In this document: positions 22,501 through 34,371 of the stretch, piece after piece
Numbering within the stretch: the first letter of the stretch is position 1
Layout: each line of letters begins with the position of its first letter
From: Phalacrocorax aristotelis
Taxonomy: Eukaryota; Chordata; Aves; Suliformes; Phalacrocoracidae
Reading direction: 5' to 3'
DNA length: 64,000 nt
Assembly (NCBI RefSeq): GCF_949628215.1
Contig: NC_134279.1
Coordinates: 78,002,830 to 78,066,829 of the forward strand
Translations under genes and position numbers: made by a program
Notes under the pieces: generated by a model
What the model saw: the letters and a program-made list of their open reading frames with translations, nothing else
Told to the model about the DNA's origin: nothing
Databases searched by the model: none

Positions 22501-25500
22501 TCTGATATCCAGTTGCCCTGGATCAGATCCATAGTGGGATGATGGAGAGCCTCTCCAGCCAGCCTGGGAAGTGGAGGAGGTAACTAGCAGTAATAGCAAC
22601 CCTGAAGTCTGAGCTTCTGGGTGGTAAGTAGAGGAATTGCATTTTGTTTGCTTGGCACCTTGTCTAAGTTCCCATGTGTATCCTGTTACTGACTTTTAAC
22701 CTTGACCATCTGGTTATGTTGTACAATTGGCCAGGTAAATTATGAAGGTTTCTTGTCTTTCTGTGGAAACCTGGTGATAAGCCCCTGTTGTGGGAACTGA
22801 GGTCTCTGTCAGTGCTCAGGGCACAATACTGGACTTGAGGACCCACTAAACTCATCACACAGAGCACGGTCCTTGTGCTGGTATCCCAGATTGATTTCCA
22901 TTTCAAGCTATGTTTTAAAGACCATGGCTACTGGAGTTGGTGGAGATATTTCTGTGCAGGATAACTAACCCTACTGCACCTGCCAAATGTCAGAAGCAGG
23001 ATTTGCTCATCCCCTGGCTGAGACCACTCCTGAAATCACAGTGCCAGGACAGCTGTCCCCCAAATCCACTGTCGTGGCCCAGCGATGGGCGATTCAGTAA
23101 TGGCAGCTGCATAGCAAAAGCAAAGCTCTACACGCAGTGAGACATGAGCCAGGTGCTGGGAACCCCCTTATTCCCCATCAGGACAATGTCCCGATGCTCT
23201 ACACCATGTACCCATTTTTTTCGTTGTACTTGTACCTGTGTAAACTGCAGATGTTTGTTTTGTCTTTCAGTCATGAGGCTGTAAGATCAATGTTCCACAC
23301 ACAGATGAGGTGGGTCAGTCTTGAAAGCATCATCCTTCCCCTTGCCCTGTACCCCTCATGCCCCGTGTTTAATGGAAAAGCTGCAAACAGCCCGAGGGGC
23401 TATCTGTGTTTGCGGAAAACGTCACTTTCCCTGTTTTCTGAACTCATCCCCTGTGCAAAGCCCCACTAAACCCAAACCTCACTTAACTCTGCATTTTGTA
23501 TTAAATTAAAACAATAGTAGTAATACTGTGACTGCCTCCCCACAGCAAATTCCCTCACTGCCTTCCCACCCTCTCCCTTGTCTTCCTCCCTGCCAGTATT
23601 TCCCCTCTCCACTTCTTATTTCTCCTCCCCTGACTACGGCAAGAGCATGAAAGTCAGAACAAGGTCTTGCTAATCTTGTACAGCCCAAAATAAACCCTTG
23701 CGTATTAGGAGATGAGAAATGATTGCATTACTGACATACTAAATAGTCCATGTTTCTTCTGTAACAAGCACTGCCCGCTGAATGCACTGACTACAGTATC
23801 AATACGGTGAGATGTAGGTTTCATCCTTCTTTATCATAATACCCGATTAATGTTTCAGCTTTTAATGATGCCGCTGTTACCTGATCCAAACATAAGAAAT
23901 CACTACAATGTATTAAAAAAAAAAAAAAGAGAAGTTCTCTGCTTAGCTCTCTGTGCTTGGTATATTATAGTCAGTCCTATTAAAGGGATATTGTGGTCTT
24001 TAAATGTTAACTTCAAGCAAACACGCAATTTCCTCAAATAAGATGTGAAATACTTTTGAAGTGCTCTTCTTCACCATCTGTGCTTACTTGTTGCATTATA
24101 GATAGGACCATAAAAGCAGGAAAATTAGTTTCAATTCTGATTAGAGGTGCTATTTTGGGGGAATCTGAGTTTTGAGCTATCGGGCACTCACTGTGCCTGT
24201 GCGTGCATCTTTCGAGGTCCTTGGTGCTCGGGGCAGACACTGGGGAAAGAGCATGGGACAAGCTCGGTGGGGTGCTCTCAGCTTACACTGTCTCTTTATA
24301 GCATTTGAAATATGCCATGTGTTTCCAGGCTTATCCCAAACGCTGTCAATCCCCTCCACGCAAGGGATGGCTGCTTAAAATATACCTGTGGCGCTTAGGC
24401 TATCAGGGGCATCATAAAAGTCAGAGGCTTGATTTTTCTTCTCTGGTTGCATGACTCACTTTAACGAGGATCCCATTAAGTCTGAACAGGAATGTTTATA
24501 TGTGTAAACCTTTCTGATGGGGATTGCTCTTTTTCATGCCCTTCCTCCTGGAGTAGCGGGTTGCACCTTTCTCCGGCTGGCATTTTGTCGTGGTGGTGAC
24601 ATAACTAATAGCTGCCCTTCATGACGATGGCATGTTTAGTGATAAATTTTGTATGAAATACGCTGTTGATATGATCTAACACCCAGAGGAGGTCAATACC
24701 AGACTTGGGGAGTAGTTTTCACAGCAGCTTTAGCACAGCTGAAAGGCTCAGAGCTACAGCCTTGGTGCTGAGAGTTTGTAACGGGAAGTACAAGGGAATT
24801 ACAGGGAATTACAGTCCCTTTGCAGGAATATGGTCACACAGAAAAAGTCATGTCAGAAGTAGTCATGTCCTCCCAAAAAGACTTACTTTTAATGCACCTG
24901 GTGAGATCTTTGGGTTCTATGGCACCTATGCCTTTGGTGAGACCTTCATTGAGTGCCATCTAAAGCCCCTCGTGTTCAGGTGGGAGCCAACAGGTCCTAT
25001 CAGGCCCATCTTGTATGAGGCATGTACATTAAACATGCTGTTGAGCTCAGCAGGAGGATCATTAAGGCACATGCTGCCCACAGTGAGCGAGTCCTGGGAC
25101 TGATGTACCACACTGTAGTGCGACGGTAGGGTGGGAGCTCAGACCATGGAACTGGCTTCATTTTGATAACTCGTAAGTATGCCTAGCTGCAAAAATATGT
25201 TTAACCAACTAACTGGTCTGAGCAGAGATCCCAAAGTCACCAGTCTCAAGTGAATTATTTCTAACCATGGATAGAGTCACTAGTAGATAGCGGAGTAGGT
25301 GAGTACAGAAGCACCACCTTGCAGTTGGTATTTGATGGAGGTTTCTCCCACTCTGGCCAAAATCTTCAGCCAGTTGTGACTGTGCAGCCCCTGCGACTGA
25401 GAGGCCGCCCAGAGCAACCGGGAGATTCAGCTTGTAGAGTGAAACAACAAGGGAATATTTTTGAATGTCCATGTTATTTAAGACCTTTTTCAGGGAAAGA

Positions 25501-28500
25501 TGGGAGAGGAAGGCAGATGCACCCCATCTGGATAAAGTAATGGATCCGTAATCTGTTTATAGCTCAGACCCTTACATATCCCTGCCAGAGACTTGCAGAG
25601 GGGCAGGAGAAACCGGTGTGACCATGTTTTTACTCTGCATTCAGTTAACCAGGCTGCTACCCATCTCTGCATTGTCTCCCTGATGAGCTAAAACAGTACC
25701 TTAGGGCGAGGGCTCACCTCTGCAAGGCAGGGGCAGGTCGCAGGGTTTATCTCTGATGGCTCTATGGCCGCACCTTTGCTTCTGCTGCTTCTCCAAGTCC
25801 ACATCTCATCTCCTTTGCAATCAGGATTGAGCTGCGGGCACTAAGCAAGATTTCTCCAGGGGACGAGCTGACTGTTTCCTATGTGGATTTCCTCAATGTG
25901 AGCGAGGAGCGGCGGAAGCAGCTGAAGAAGCAGTATTACTTTGACTGCTCCTGTGAGCACTGCAAGAAACAGATCAAGGATGACCTGATGCTGGCAGTGA
26001 AGGAGGGGGAAGGCAAGGTATGGTTTGTCCTGCTGTGGCCAAATCCAGAGGCAGGTGCGTCTCCTCCACCAAAGCCATCTGTGTGTCTTTGCAACCGTGG
26101 CTCCCCAGCCCAGGGACACTCACAATAGCAACAGTCAGATTTTAGCAGAAGCCTGGCTAGTGCCAATGTAAAAAATGGGAACAGATCTGAACCTCGACTG
26201 AGCACAACATTTCAATCCCACCATGCAAGGCCAGTATAATCCCTATTATGCAACATACATGCAGTTTTTAATTTTACAAAGCCCACAAAAGTTGCCTTTA
26301 TCTCTAACCTAAAAGTCCATCAATAGGCAGATGGGTTTCATGGTGACAGGACTAACCAGTGCTGCTCAAGTTGTATGGTTTGTAAAATGGGTACCATTAC
26401 ATTGGCTCCATTAAGGTGGGAAGCCTGAACTTCCAGTTCCTCTTTGCAAAGGCCTGTCACAGGGAATTTGTGCCATCACTTGACATTTGTTCATAGTTGC
26501 TGTAGGCAGACTAGCTGTGAAGCATTAACATGTTTGGTCATTTTTAAGTAATCTGTGTTTTTCTTGGAGGTCTCACAAGTCATCAAGTGGGAGGGTGTGT
26601 AAGGCTGTGTCTTGCTGTTGGCAGTGGGATGTGTTGCTTGGCCAGCAGCTCCAGTTTATGAGCATTCTGGTAGCTCTAAGAGTTTCTTTGTGGTTCCTCT
26701 GCCCAAGGATATAATCACTCATGATTTTGTCCTCCGTGGCAGTATTATCTTAGGGGGGTTCTACTCCTAGAAGCTTTGCAAAGCATATAAAGGAAGGCAA
26801 GGCAGGGCAAGAGCATTTTAATGTATTATCAAGCCACTGATCTGTGCTATTGAACAGTCATGTAACGAACCAGACAGTACAGCTCGGGCTGATGTGGGGC
26901 AGGACCAAACAGCAGAAGTGGGATGAAGAACCATGACCCTTTAGACCAGCGCTGCCACCAGGAGAGGCCTATGGAGCTGCACCTTCCTGGGAACGAGTAC
27001 AAAACCCTCAGCCTCCAGCTCAGCACAGTTACCGGAAAGCCAGGCTCAGTCCCACGACTTTTCTTTCATATAGGTGGTGGTCAGGAAAGGCTGGATGTTG
27101 CAAAGCAAAAGTCTTTCCTTGAGCAAGGTTTGGAGAAACGGGATCCAAGTGATACCAGGGAGCTCCCAGGGAAAGTAGGACATGGGACTAGAAGAAACCC
27201 TTTGCTTGTTGAGTTCCCCACTAGTGCAAAAGACCCTGCTATATAATCCCATTACTAAATCATCGGGCTTCATCTTAAAGCTGATCCTGACTACTGAAAC
27301 TCCCCACTTCTAATATAAAGCTAGCCCAGAGCTCAGTCCTCTGATGCTGAAGCATTTTCATCTGACTTTCTGTAAAAGTATTTTCAGACACCTCCTCCAG
27401 CGGATGGCATAAAAAAATGCCTCAGCTCTCATTCAACACCTGCTATCGAACCTTGACTGAGCAGTGAGATGCAGCATCCCCTTTTCAGGAGCATTAGAGC
27501 TGCTCTGCAGCACGCAGCGGGAAGATACGCACTTTTGGGTAAATGTCCTACACAATCTGAAGTGCTTGCATAGAAAAAGCCTGTAACTATGCAAGGTGTA
27601 TGATTTCAGCTACTAAAAATACACTCCATCCACAGACAATAAGTATCCAGAGTGACCTCACTTGCAGAGCACGTCTGCTCGCCGCCGGCTATATCACATT
27701 TTCTGAATTCAGGCTCACTTGCCTGAGAGTGGCAATGCTCACAGCTGCATGGAAAAAGCTCTATGAATATATGGAGATTGACAGCTTACATCCTCAACAG
27801 CTGCTCCGACCTCCAGTCCTTCACCCCTTCCATTGTTTATAATGGCAACAGGCTTAGGGGTCTAGTAAATGTAAGAGAGGATTTATATTAGACAAAGCCA
27901 CTGTGGAAGTGCTGTTTAAAGTTCCTATTCTAGGAGTCTTTACTCAGACAGCACAACGATGTGATTTGCACTGACGTTAACATTGCCTTTGAATGTGCTC
28001 TGCACAGTAGGACACCCTGCGTGCTGCTCAAATAGTTGCCAAAGTCTGATTAGTTATGATAGCTTCAGTCTAGTAATATGGAATAATAAATCATAACACA
28101 TACATATGTGTCCTTAAATAGATGGGGGGTATATGGCTCTGAAAAGCTACTGGTTTTCCTTCCATACTAAGCTTTCAAGAGCTTTTCCCAGCTAGCTGAA
28201 TTTCAGATTCCTCAAAAATCTGGTTCACCAGGTGTGGGAAAAAAACCAGTGGGACGGTCTCACAGTCCTGACTCCAAATATTTGCATCCTTCATTGGAAT
28301 GTTGGATCTCTGCTTTTGATCCGCACCCAGAGGTCCTTCCTGGCAGCTGGGCATGTGCCTGTGCTCTGGCTCTACTGTGTGTCTGCAGCCCAGACTCTTC
28401 CTGCAGACTTCTGGGGTCAGGTGATTGTGGACCGATTTCAGATTCCCCATTTACAAAAAGGAAAGTTGTGATAGCTAGAATAGTGTGAAAATGCAAATTT

Positions 28501-31500
28501 GAAAGGCTCAGAAAAGCAGAAGACTAATGATGGTGCCTGGTATCATAGTGTCATACCTCAACGTTAAATTAAGGGAGATGAGCAGCTAATTAGGAGCTGG
28601 TTAGTGTTTTGTCAGGTATGCCCAGGTGTGCATCATGCTTTCAAATACATAGTGAAATCCAAACTTCTTTGAGATGTGTGGGAAAACACATTTCAGTCTC
28701 TGGATGCAATTAAAATCTGAGGTCAACCATCGTATGGTGTTTGGGCCTAATGACAGCATTTCTCAGAATGGGTAAAATTTAGTGATCTTTCCTATCCTTA
28801 CTCCACCCATCTCTCATTCAAGAGCCTCATTTCTCTCAAGCAGCTGCACTAGGAACACGTGGTACACGCCAACCAGTGGCTTTCACAGCCCCTTTGGCGT
28901 CTCGTGACACCTCCCGGTTGCACAGTCAATTCTGTCCCTTTTCCAGAGAAAGAGGGTGGAGGGAAGAGTCGAGAAACCCAGTTATGCATGCCAGATGGAC
29001 GTGGCTGCGACCCTGATGAGCAACACTTGCTGAAGTCAGCAGGAGCTTCACCTCTCCGTTTGGTAGTGGCACTATTTCAGCCCCGTCTTAGGCAGGTCTG
29101 AGGAGGCATGCTGGGATATCCAGCCAGCAGTAGGAAGGTCACGAGTGATGTGGGAAGCATCTTGCTGAGCTGATTTGGGTTCCCAAACTGCATAATAAGC
29201 ATCCCTTCAACCAGGGTATTTTGGCATGTATCAGGAGTGTGTCTTCCTCACTGGTTTTCCTAACATTGTCCCTAGCCCTCTGCAGAGACAGTGAAGGAGG
29301 TCGTCCAGTTCTCCAAGGACACGCTGGAGAAGATCAACAAAGCCCGCTTGGAGGGACTTTACCATGAAGTGAGTCCTGGGACTTTTGCTCTCTTGCTGTG
29401 TACACACTGCCAGGGAAAGCAGGTCTTGTCCTTCTCTATGTTAATGATTTAAGGATGAAACAAAGCCCCATTGCTATAACTTGAATGTCCCCATGTTTCC
29501 TGGCCTCTTGGCAGCTCAAATTGTGAAAACTGACACTGGTTTCTCCCCTCTGTAAAGTGTGACTCTGTCTGAGACAACATCCCAGACTAATTTCATTTGT
29601 AGTAATGATACAAGAAGATTCAAGTGACTTGCAAGCACCTCTGATTGACACAGGTTTTGAAACAAAGACCTCCTGGGTGAAAAACATGAGTTACAGGGCA
29701 AGCGTAATGAGTCAGCTCTGCCAGGTGGCCTCATAAAAGGGAGGACAGTGGGTTTTGGAGACGGACAGGACAGTCAGGAGACTTGCCACATCAAGCTGTG
29801 GGCTGTTTGCTTGTGTTGATCTCCTCTTCACCTTCTGGCTTCTGCATGCTGCTCATTTGTCAGGTGCTGAGGGTGGGTGTGTGGTGTGGGAGGTCCATGT
29901 CCAACCTGGAGAGCTCAAGTCACTTCTTTTCTCCCTCTTTACCTGACCCAGGAAATATTTAATTGTTCTCTTCAGAGTGTAACAGCTTCAGGAAAACACT
30001 CCAGGTTGAGCAACAGCTTCTGGGTTTGAACTTACTTTGGGAAAGCACTGAAGTCCCCCAGAGCAGAGATCTGGATATTGGGTCAGGACTAGGTGCAGGT
30101 GTGATGCAGCCGAGCAGACAGGCACGGGACAGTGCAGCTGTCTGTCCCCAGCCCCATGGAGTCATTAAGAGCATTCCAATGAATGCTTGTAGGAGGTTGG
30201 GTGGATGGCATTGGGGTATAAGAGTTCTGTAGGCAATTGATCTCTGACAAAACCCAGCCTCTTGGGGTCTTTCTTCTCCTGAACAGTAGACATCACTTTT
30301 TCCTCACCAGCTTTATGAATGTAACCCTGGGAGAGGAAGATGTGAGCACCAATCATTTTGCTACACTGATGTTTTTAAACAAATAAAAGCATATCCTATC
30401 TTCCTCAACCTTCATGGAGGCTGACTTGGCTTCTAGGACTGGTATGAACCGTGCGACCCACAGAGATTTGGTGTGGCAGCTTTGGGGCCAAAGGTGCTCT
30501 GACTTTCCCTCCTCTCCTGGCTTCCCTTGGGTGCAGGTTGTGAAGCTGTGCCGTGAGTGCCTGAAGAAACAGGAGCCTGTGCTGGGGGACACGAACATCT
30601 ACCTCCTGAGGATCCTCAGCATCGCCTCTGAGGTGCTCTCTTATCTCCAGATGTTTGAGGAAGCAGCTGACTATGCCAAGAGGATGGTGGACGGCTACCT
30701 GTATGTCTCTGCCTTATTTTGGGCAGCTGTCTGTCATTATGCAATGTTAGGCAGTGTGTTATAGAATAATTTTCTTAGTCTGCTCCCACCAAGGCAGCGG
30801 GTGCTGACATTCAGACTGGGACCTGATTATATCACCAGAAAGAGGGGGACCCCTTCCTAAATGCACAAGAGCTTCCAAACACCTTGATTTACTAAACTGT
30901 AACTGGCAAATGGTTTGGGTACATCTTGCATTAGCCTCTTTGTTTTGTCTCAGAAGCATCTCAGGGCTGCTCTGGTAGGAAGGCACGGAGCCTGGGTGCA
31001 GGACAGAGAGGCTGTCACTGCAGGACACGGTCTGTTCCCCTGCGCCCTGCAGGAAGGGGAAGTTGCAGAGAAAAAAGAAACTGTGTCAAATGGCTGTCAC
31101 TCAAGATATCCCTTCACTCTTGAATAATACGTTATGGAATTGTGTAAATTCCACATTTTTTTGCATTCCATACATTTTTACAATCCAAAAAATAATGGAT
31201 TTTTGTCTTGGTTAATTAGTATGCACCAAGTCCTGCAGTAAAAGCTCAGTGATAATAAAGAAATTCAGGCTTAGTTCACATAGATCCAGGACAAACCTCA
31301 CAATAAAAATGGTGTACTTTATTATTACCAAGGTTTTACTACAGGGCTGATGAGTATTAAATACCAAAAAAACCCCAAAATAAAACAAAAGAAAACAACA
31401 ACAAAAAAATGGAAACCATAGAGGAGAGAGAAGATACCATTTCATCATCTCGTTCACCCTCCTGCTGAGAGTATCTCCTACCCAGTACTTGTCTTTTTGG

Positions 31501-34145
31501 TCAGTTCTACCCCAAAAGGCCTATGATATTTCATTCTTTTTCAGAGGGGTGACAGTCACCTCTCTGGCTTGCAAGCCTGACAAGCCACTTCATGTTTCAG
31601 CCCTGGCACTGAGCTAATTGAATGACATCAAGGAAATTGCTTCCCCTCCCTGTTCCTCAGTTTTTCATTCCAGAGTGAGGACTGTGGTAATTTCCTTCCT
31701 TGCTTTAAGATCTGCGAATTCAGTATGCCAACTAAGCCCTTGAAGGCAGGTTTTCAGGTAAATCCAAGCAGCTTCTAACTCTGCCTGTGCTTCTAAATTA
31801 GGATGTAGAGGCCAGGATTCATCTTGCCCACTTGGGGTTCTGGCTGTAGGGGAGGGATCTTACAGTCCCTGGAGGCAAAGATACATCTCCAGGGGATGAC
31901 ATGAACATTTCTGGAATTTCTGGAAGACCCCGTTTCTCTCCCCACTTTGAATGAGAAGCTGGTGGCTGTTACGTTCTTAATTTAGGCACTTCATTAAGCA
32001 TCTGAAGTTAAGTTGGTGCCATCTGGGCTGTAGGGTCCAATCTGGGTTTTGTTTGTGCCAAAATAACAGAGCTTGTCATTCTCCAAGCCAGGGGTCCAAC
32101 TTTTCCCATTCGCAGGTCGTTCATCCTCCTTCACAGCAACTCACGTCCTTGTATGACTTGTGTCCTCATGCAACTCCTGCCTGACCCTTTCTAAGCAGGG
32201 CTGCACGTTTCAGTGGCACCGAATGCAATAAGCTCTTCACTTGAGTAAGCAGTCCACTCGTTGGCAAACGTATCACATCAATGACAAACCTTTGGGAAGC
32301 CAGATATTTCCTGAACTAAAATTACTCAACGTTTTTCTAGGAAAATATACCATCCCAACAATGCACAGCTGGGGATGGCCGTGATGCGGGCAGGAGTGAC
32401 TCACTGGCATGCTGGTCTCATTGAAGCTGGGCATGGCTTGATCTGTAAAGCCTATGCCATTCTCCTGATAACCCATGGACCTTCCCACCCAATTACCAAA
32501 GACCTGGAGGTAGGTGTCATCTCCTGTGTTGTCTCTGCTCTCTGTCTGGGCAAAATGACATTCAAGCTGTAGAAACAACCCATCCATAAGAGCTGAGAGG
32601 TGCATCAAGTACTGCCTGCTTCTTACTAGTGCTGTCATTTTCTCTGGATTATGTTAACAATCTGCTGGGAAATTCATGCCTCTTCCTATGGGAAGTTTTC
32701 ATCCCTGAAAACCAGCTTTTATCCTGCACCAGGACATACGTTAAAACTGGCCACTGAGCCCCTGAATCTTCTTTGAAACCGCTGTGCCCAAGCACAGAGC
32801 CTCTCGTTCTTCAAACAGCCTGATTTCTCTGGTCTTGGATGCATGGCATTACAATTTGACTATATCAAATTACATATGGTGGATGTTCCCAGTTTACCAA
32901 CTGATTTTCATTATCCATGTCTGTTCTTCTTTATTTACCACACCCAGTCCTTCTAAGCTGCAGGGTATTTTTTCCTCAGATGACTGATAGGTGTATTTCC
33001 TAGCTTAGGGTGAAGAGCTCCAGGTCCCAGGGAATTACATCTGCTCAGCTGTGATGAACTATTTACAGTTGCAGCTGGGAATCTATCATTTCTTTAGCCT
33101 TTAACTCACCTGATGTGACCTGTTGGCTTCAAAGTATTCTCCTTTATTAACCAAAAAATTTACACAATACCAAATAAAATCTTTTATTGATGTCTTAGTC
33201 CTCATTATAGCAGACCTGTAACCTTTATGAGTGCAATTTTATATCATCAGAAAAATGAGTATCTAGTACCAAAACCCAACCCGTCTGTTGACTGTTTCCC
33301 TATATATATCAGAGGGTGAGACCCCAGCACCTCCATCCCTACTTACTTCAGGAGGATAATAGTGGATATATGGCACATGCTCATCTCTGTGCTCCTAAAC
33401 CAAGGGCTGAATAAACTCACGGACAGGTGTAAAATGATTTACTAAAATCCCTTCTGAGCCTCTGCCATAATGCAGCACTAGGAATGACTTTACTCACTGC
33501 GAATCCTGGGATGCAGGGGGTGCAACTGTGGTGTGGTCAAACAGGGGCTGCGCATCCCTCTCCTCCTCTCCTGCCTCTTCCCACACGAGGTGACCCCCAC
33601 CCTGGTGATGTGTCACACCAAGGGTTAGGCCCAGGGTGCGGATGCGAAGTGCACTTGCTCCCTGGCTCTGCACAGCATCACCTTTAGGTCCTGCATCAGG
33701 TTTGGGAGCTTGAGGCTTCCCAGCAGCCTGCAGAAGAGCTGCGTGTAGGAAAGGCTGGTGCCTTCTTCACCTTCACAGTACACGGGTAACCAGGTTTGAG
33801 AAAGTAACTTGATATCTGTGTCCAGTCAGCTTTGGTCCTGTTGGTGGGACGTGTAGATTAAATTGCATCAGTCATTACATGGCCTAGGACATCCCTGAAA
33901 GACAGTCTGCGTTTTTAGGCAGTGCTTTATTCACTTGCTTCGAGATCCCCTGTGTCACAGGTTTTATAACCTGTTGTGTCCCTCAGGTCATGCGTGTCCA
34001 GACGGAGATGGAGCTGCGCATGTTCCAGCAGAACGAGTTCATGTATTACAAGATGAGGGAAGCTGCCCTCAAAAACCAGAAGATTCAAGTCATGCCTGAA
34101 CCAAGCAATGAGACCTCAACAAGCCTCTTCCACAAGAAGGAATAA
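7420..34145 (+). CDS. SMYD1: SMYD1, SET and MYND domain lysine methyltransferase, complete
   Basis: Ten exons join in frame to 491 codons plus stop; human SMYD1 has 490 aa. Exons: 7420-7556, 18591-18767, 19296-19509, 21194-21324, 23271-23309, 25825-26017, 29276-29368, 30537-30700, 32341-32509, 33987-34145. Visible domains: the split SET domain starts with the cofactor-binding GKGRG (residues 16-20). The MYND zinc finger carries C52, C55, C65, C68, C74, C78, H86 and C90. The SET core has NHDCWPNC (205-212) and Y252. The post-SET cysteines are C274, C276 and C279. A helical, TPR-like C-terminal half follows. The family methylates histone H3K4, acts in the nucleus of heart and skeletal muscle cells with skNAC, and helps myosin fold and assemble in the sarcomere. 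All key residues are intact. The first ATG aligns with the human start; the frame is open upstream but contains no ATG. Confidence 0.97.
9397..9418. repeat. (CCCT)n simple repeat
   Basis: About five copies of CCCT occur in SMYD1 intron 1, a short microsatellite. Confidence 0.8.
10915..10924 (+). promoter_or_regulatory. MEF2-consensus site in SMYD1 intron 1
   Basis: CTATATATAG matches CTAWWWWTAR exactly. It sits 3.4 kb into the first intron, a common place for muscle enhancers. A decamer of this degeneracy is expected by chance several times in 64 kb, so the call is weak. Confidence 0.2.
11806..11877 (+). mobile_element. CR1 LINE 3'-end fragment
   Basis: About 70 bp match the terminal part of CR1: a GGGGTTGGACTAGATGACCT-type core, then CCCTTCCAAGCC, then a degenerate tail TTCTATGATTCTGATTCTATAA. 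It is a 5'-truncated dead copy inside SMYD1 intron 1. Confidence 0.85.
15731..15776. repeat. AT-rich low-complexity run
   Basis: An alternating ATAT tract, including TCTATATATATCTGTATA, lies in SMYD1 intron 1. Confidence 0.6.
16681..17120 (+). mobile_element. CR1 LINE 3' fragment
   Basis: About 440 bp carry the typical CR1 end of ORF2 and 3' UTR: GAGGAAAGGCTGAGAGACTT, a TCAGCCTGGAGAAGAGAAGG block, CACAAGCTGGAACACAGGAA, a GTTGGACAAGATCATCTCCA-like core, and a GTGATTCTGTTTC end. It lies in SMYD1 intron 1 on the sense strand. It is very similar by eye to the copy at 43255-43668, so both belong to the same subfamily. It is 5'-truncated and without function of its own. Confidence 0.92.
18591..18767 (+). 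CDS. SMYD1: SMYD1 exon 2 (MYND zinc finger)
   Basis: The 177-nt exon follows TCCTTCCAG and ends before GTGAGA. It encodes residues 46-105 and holds the whole MYND finger, with ligands C52, C55, C65, C68, C74, C78, H86 and C90, all present. This finger binds PXLXP-type partners such as skNAC. Confidence 0.97.
19296..19509 (+). CDS. SMYD1: SMYD1 exon 3 (SET insertion region)
   Basis: The 214-nt exon follows CTGGCCAG and ends GTG before GTACGT. It encodes residues 105-176, including [13 protein letters not shown] and the conserved [19 protein letters not shown] stretch between MYND and the SET core. Confidence 0.97.
19510..21193 (+). other. SMYD1 intron 3
   Basis: The intron is 1.7 kb. An AT-rich low-complexity block fills 19861-20076. 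The segment 20080-20360 is GC-richer with no recognised content. No other exon is seen. Confidence 0.8.
19861..20076. repeat. AT-rich low-complexity block with a 16-bp palindrome
   Basis: About 215 bp are nearly pure A/T with repeated TAGTAAATATA and ATATTTAGT words. ACTAAATATATTTAGT at 20025-20040 is a perfect inverted repeat. It could be a decayed AT microsatellite or a matrix-attachment-like tract; the sequence alone does not decide. Confidence 0.65.
21194..21324 (+). CDS. SMYD1: SMYD1 exon 4 (SET core)
   Basis: The 131-nt exon follows GGGACTAG and ends GGCAA before GTGAGT. It encodes residues 177-220, with the cofactor/zinc motif NHDCWPNC at 205-212 and [12 protein letters not shown] before it. 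Confidence 0.97.
23271..23309 (+). CDS. SMYD1: SMYD1 exon 5 (39-nt alternative exon)
   Basis: A 39-nt exon follows TTGTCTTTCAG and ends ATGAG before GTGGGT. It encodes [13 protein letters not shown] (with the split codons N220 and R233). Its length is a multiple of three, so skipping keeps the frame and replaces these residues with one Lys codon formed from AA+G. The mouse skeletal/heart isoforms Bop1 and Bop2, and the zebrafish smyd1b variants, differ by 13 residues at this site, so this exon is very probably alternative. Confidence 0.95.
23915..23928. repeat. Poly(A) run
   Basis: Fourteen A lie in SMYD1 intron 5. No retroposed body is recognised upstream. Confidence 0.8.
25825..26017 (+). 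CDS. SMYD1: SMYD1 exon 6 (SET core and post-SET)
   Basis: The 193-nt exon follows TTGCAATCAG and ends GGCAAG before GTATGG. It encodes residues 233-297 and carries ELTVSYVDF with catalytic-site Y252 and the post-SET zinc cysteines C274, C276 and C279 in FDCSCEHC. Confidence 0.97.
29276..29368 (+). CDS. SMYD1: SMYD1 exon 7
   Basis: The 93-nt exon follows GTCCCTAG and ends CATGAA before GTGAGT. It encodes residues 298-328 ([16 protein letters not shown] and so on), the start of the helical C-terminal domain. Confidence 0.96.
30537..30700 (+). CDS. SMYD1: SMYD1 exon 8
   Basis: The 164-nt exon follows TTGGGTGCAG and ends GGCTACCT before GTATGT. It encodes residues 329-383 ([15 protein letters not shown] and so on), helical repeats of the TPR-like domain that cover the active-site cleft in SMYD proteins. 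Confidence 0.97.
31360..31412. repeat. A-rich low-complexity tract
   Basis: A run of AAAAC/AACAA words lies in SMYD1 intron 8. It could be the decayed tail of a retroposed element, but no body is recognisable beside it. Confidence 0.5.
32341..32509 (+). CDS. SMYD1: SMYD1 exon 9
   Basis: The 169-nt exon follows GTTTTTCTAG and ends GACCTGGAG before GTAGGT. It encodes residues 383-439, including [15 protein letters not shown] and [13 protein letters not shown], the most conserved part of the C-terminal domain. Confidence 0.97.
33987..34145 (+). CDS. SMYD1: SMYD1 exon 10 (C-terminus and stop)
   Basis: The 159-nt exon follows GTCCCTCAG. It encodes residues 440-491 ([18 protein letters not shown] and so on, ending FHKKE) and TAA at 34143-34145. 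The stop lies inside an AATAAA hexamer at 34141-34146. Confidence 0.97.
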   Translation, partial: VMRVQTEMELRMFQQNEFMYYKMREAALKNQKIQVMPEPSNETSTSLFHKKE

Positions 34146-34365
34146 ACCCTGAGCTTGACACAAATTCATGCCTGTGGGATAACATCCCCTGTGGTATCTC
34201 CAAAAATGGGGAATGTGATATAGGAATGTGATATATCCATAAGGATTGTTTCCAGTGTCACCAGTCTGACAGCATGGACCTGCCTGGGAGAGTCCTGGAA
34301 AATCTTCTGAGGGCTCAAAGCAGAGGAGATCTTGGCAGAAACAACATCCTTTTTCTACCACTAGC

Positions 34366-34371
34366 ATTAAA
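34366..34371 (+). terminator. Candidate poly(A) signal of SMYD1
   Basis: ATTAAA, the commonest variant signal, lies 221 nt after the stop codon in otherwise unique sequence. The AATAAA at 34141-34146 overlaps the stop codon and would leave almost no 3' UTR, so it is less likely to be the main signal. Confidence 0.35.
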
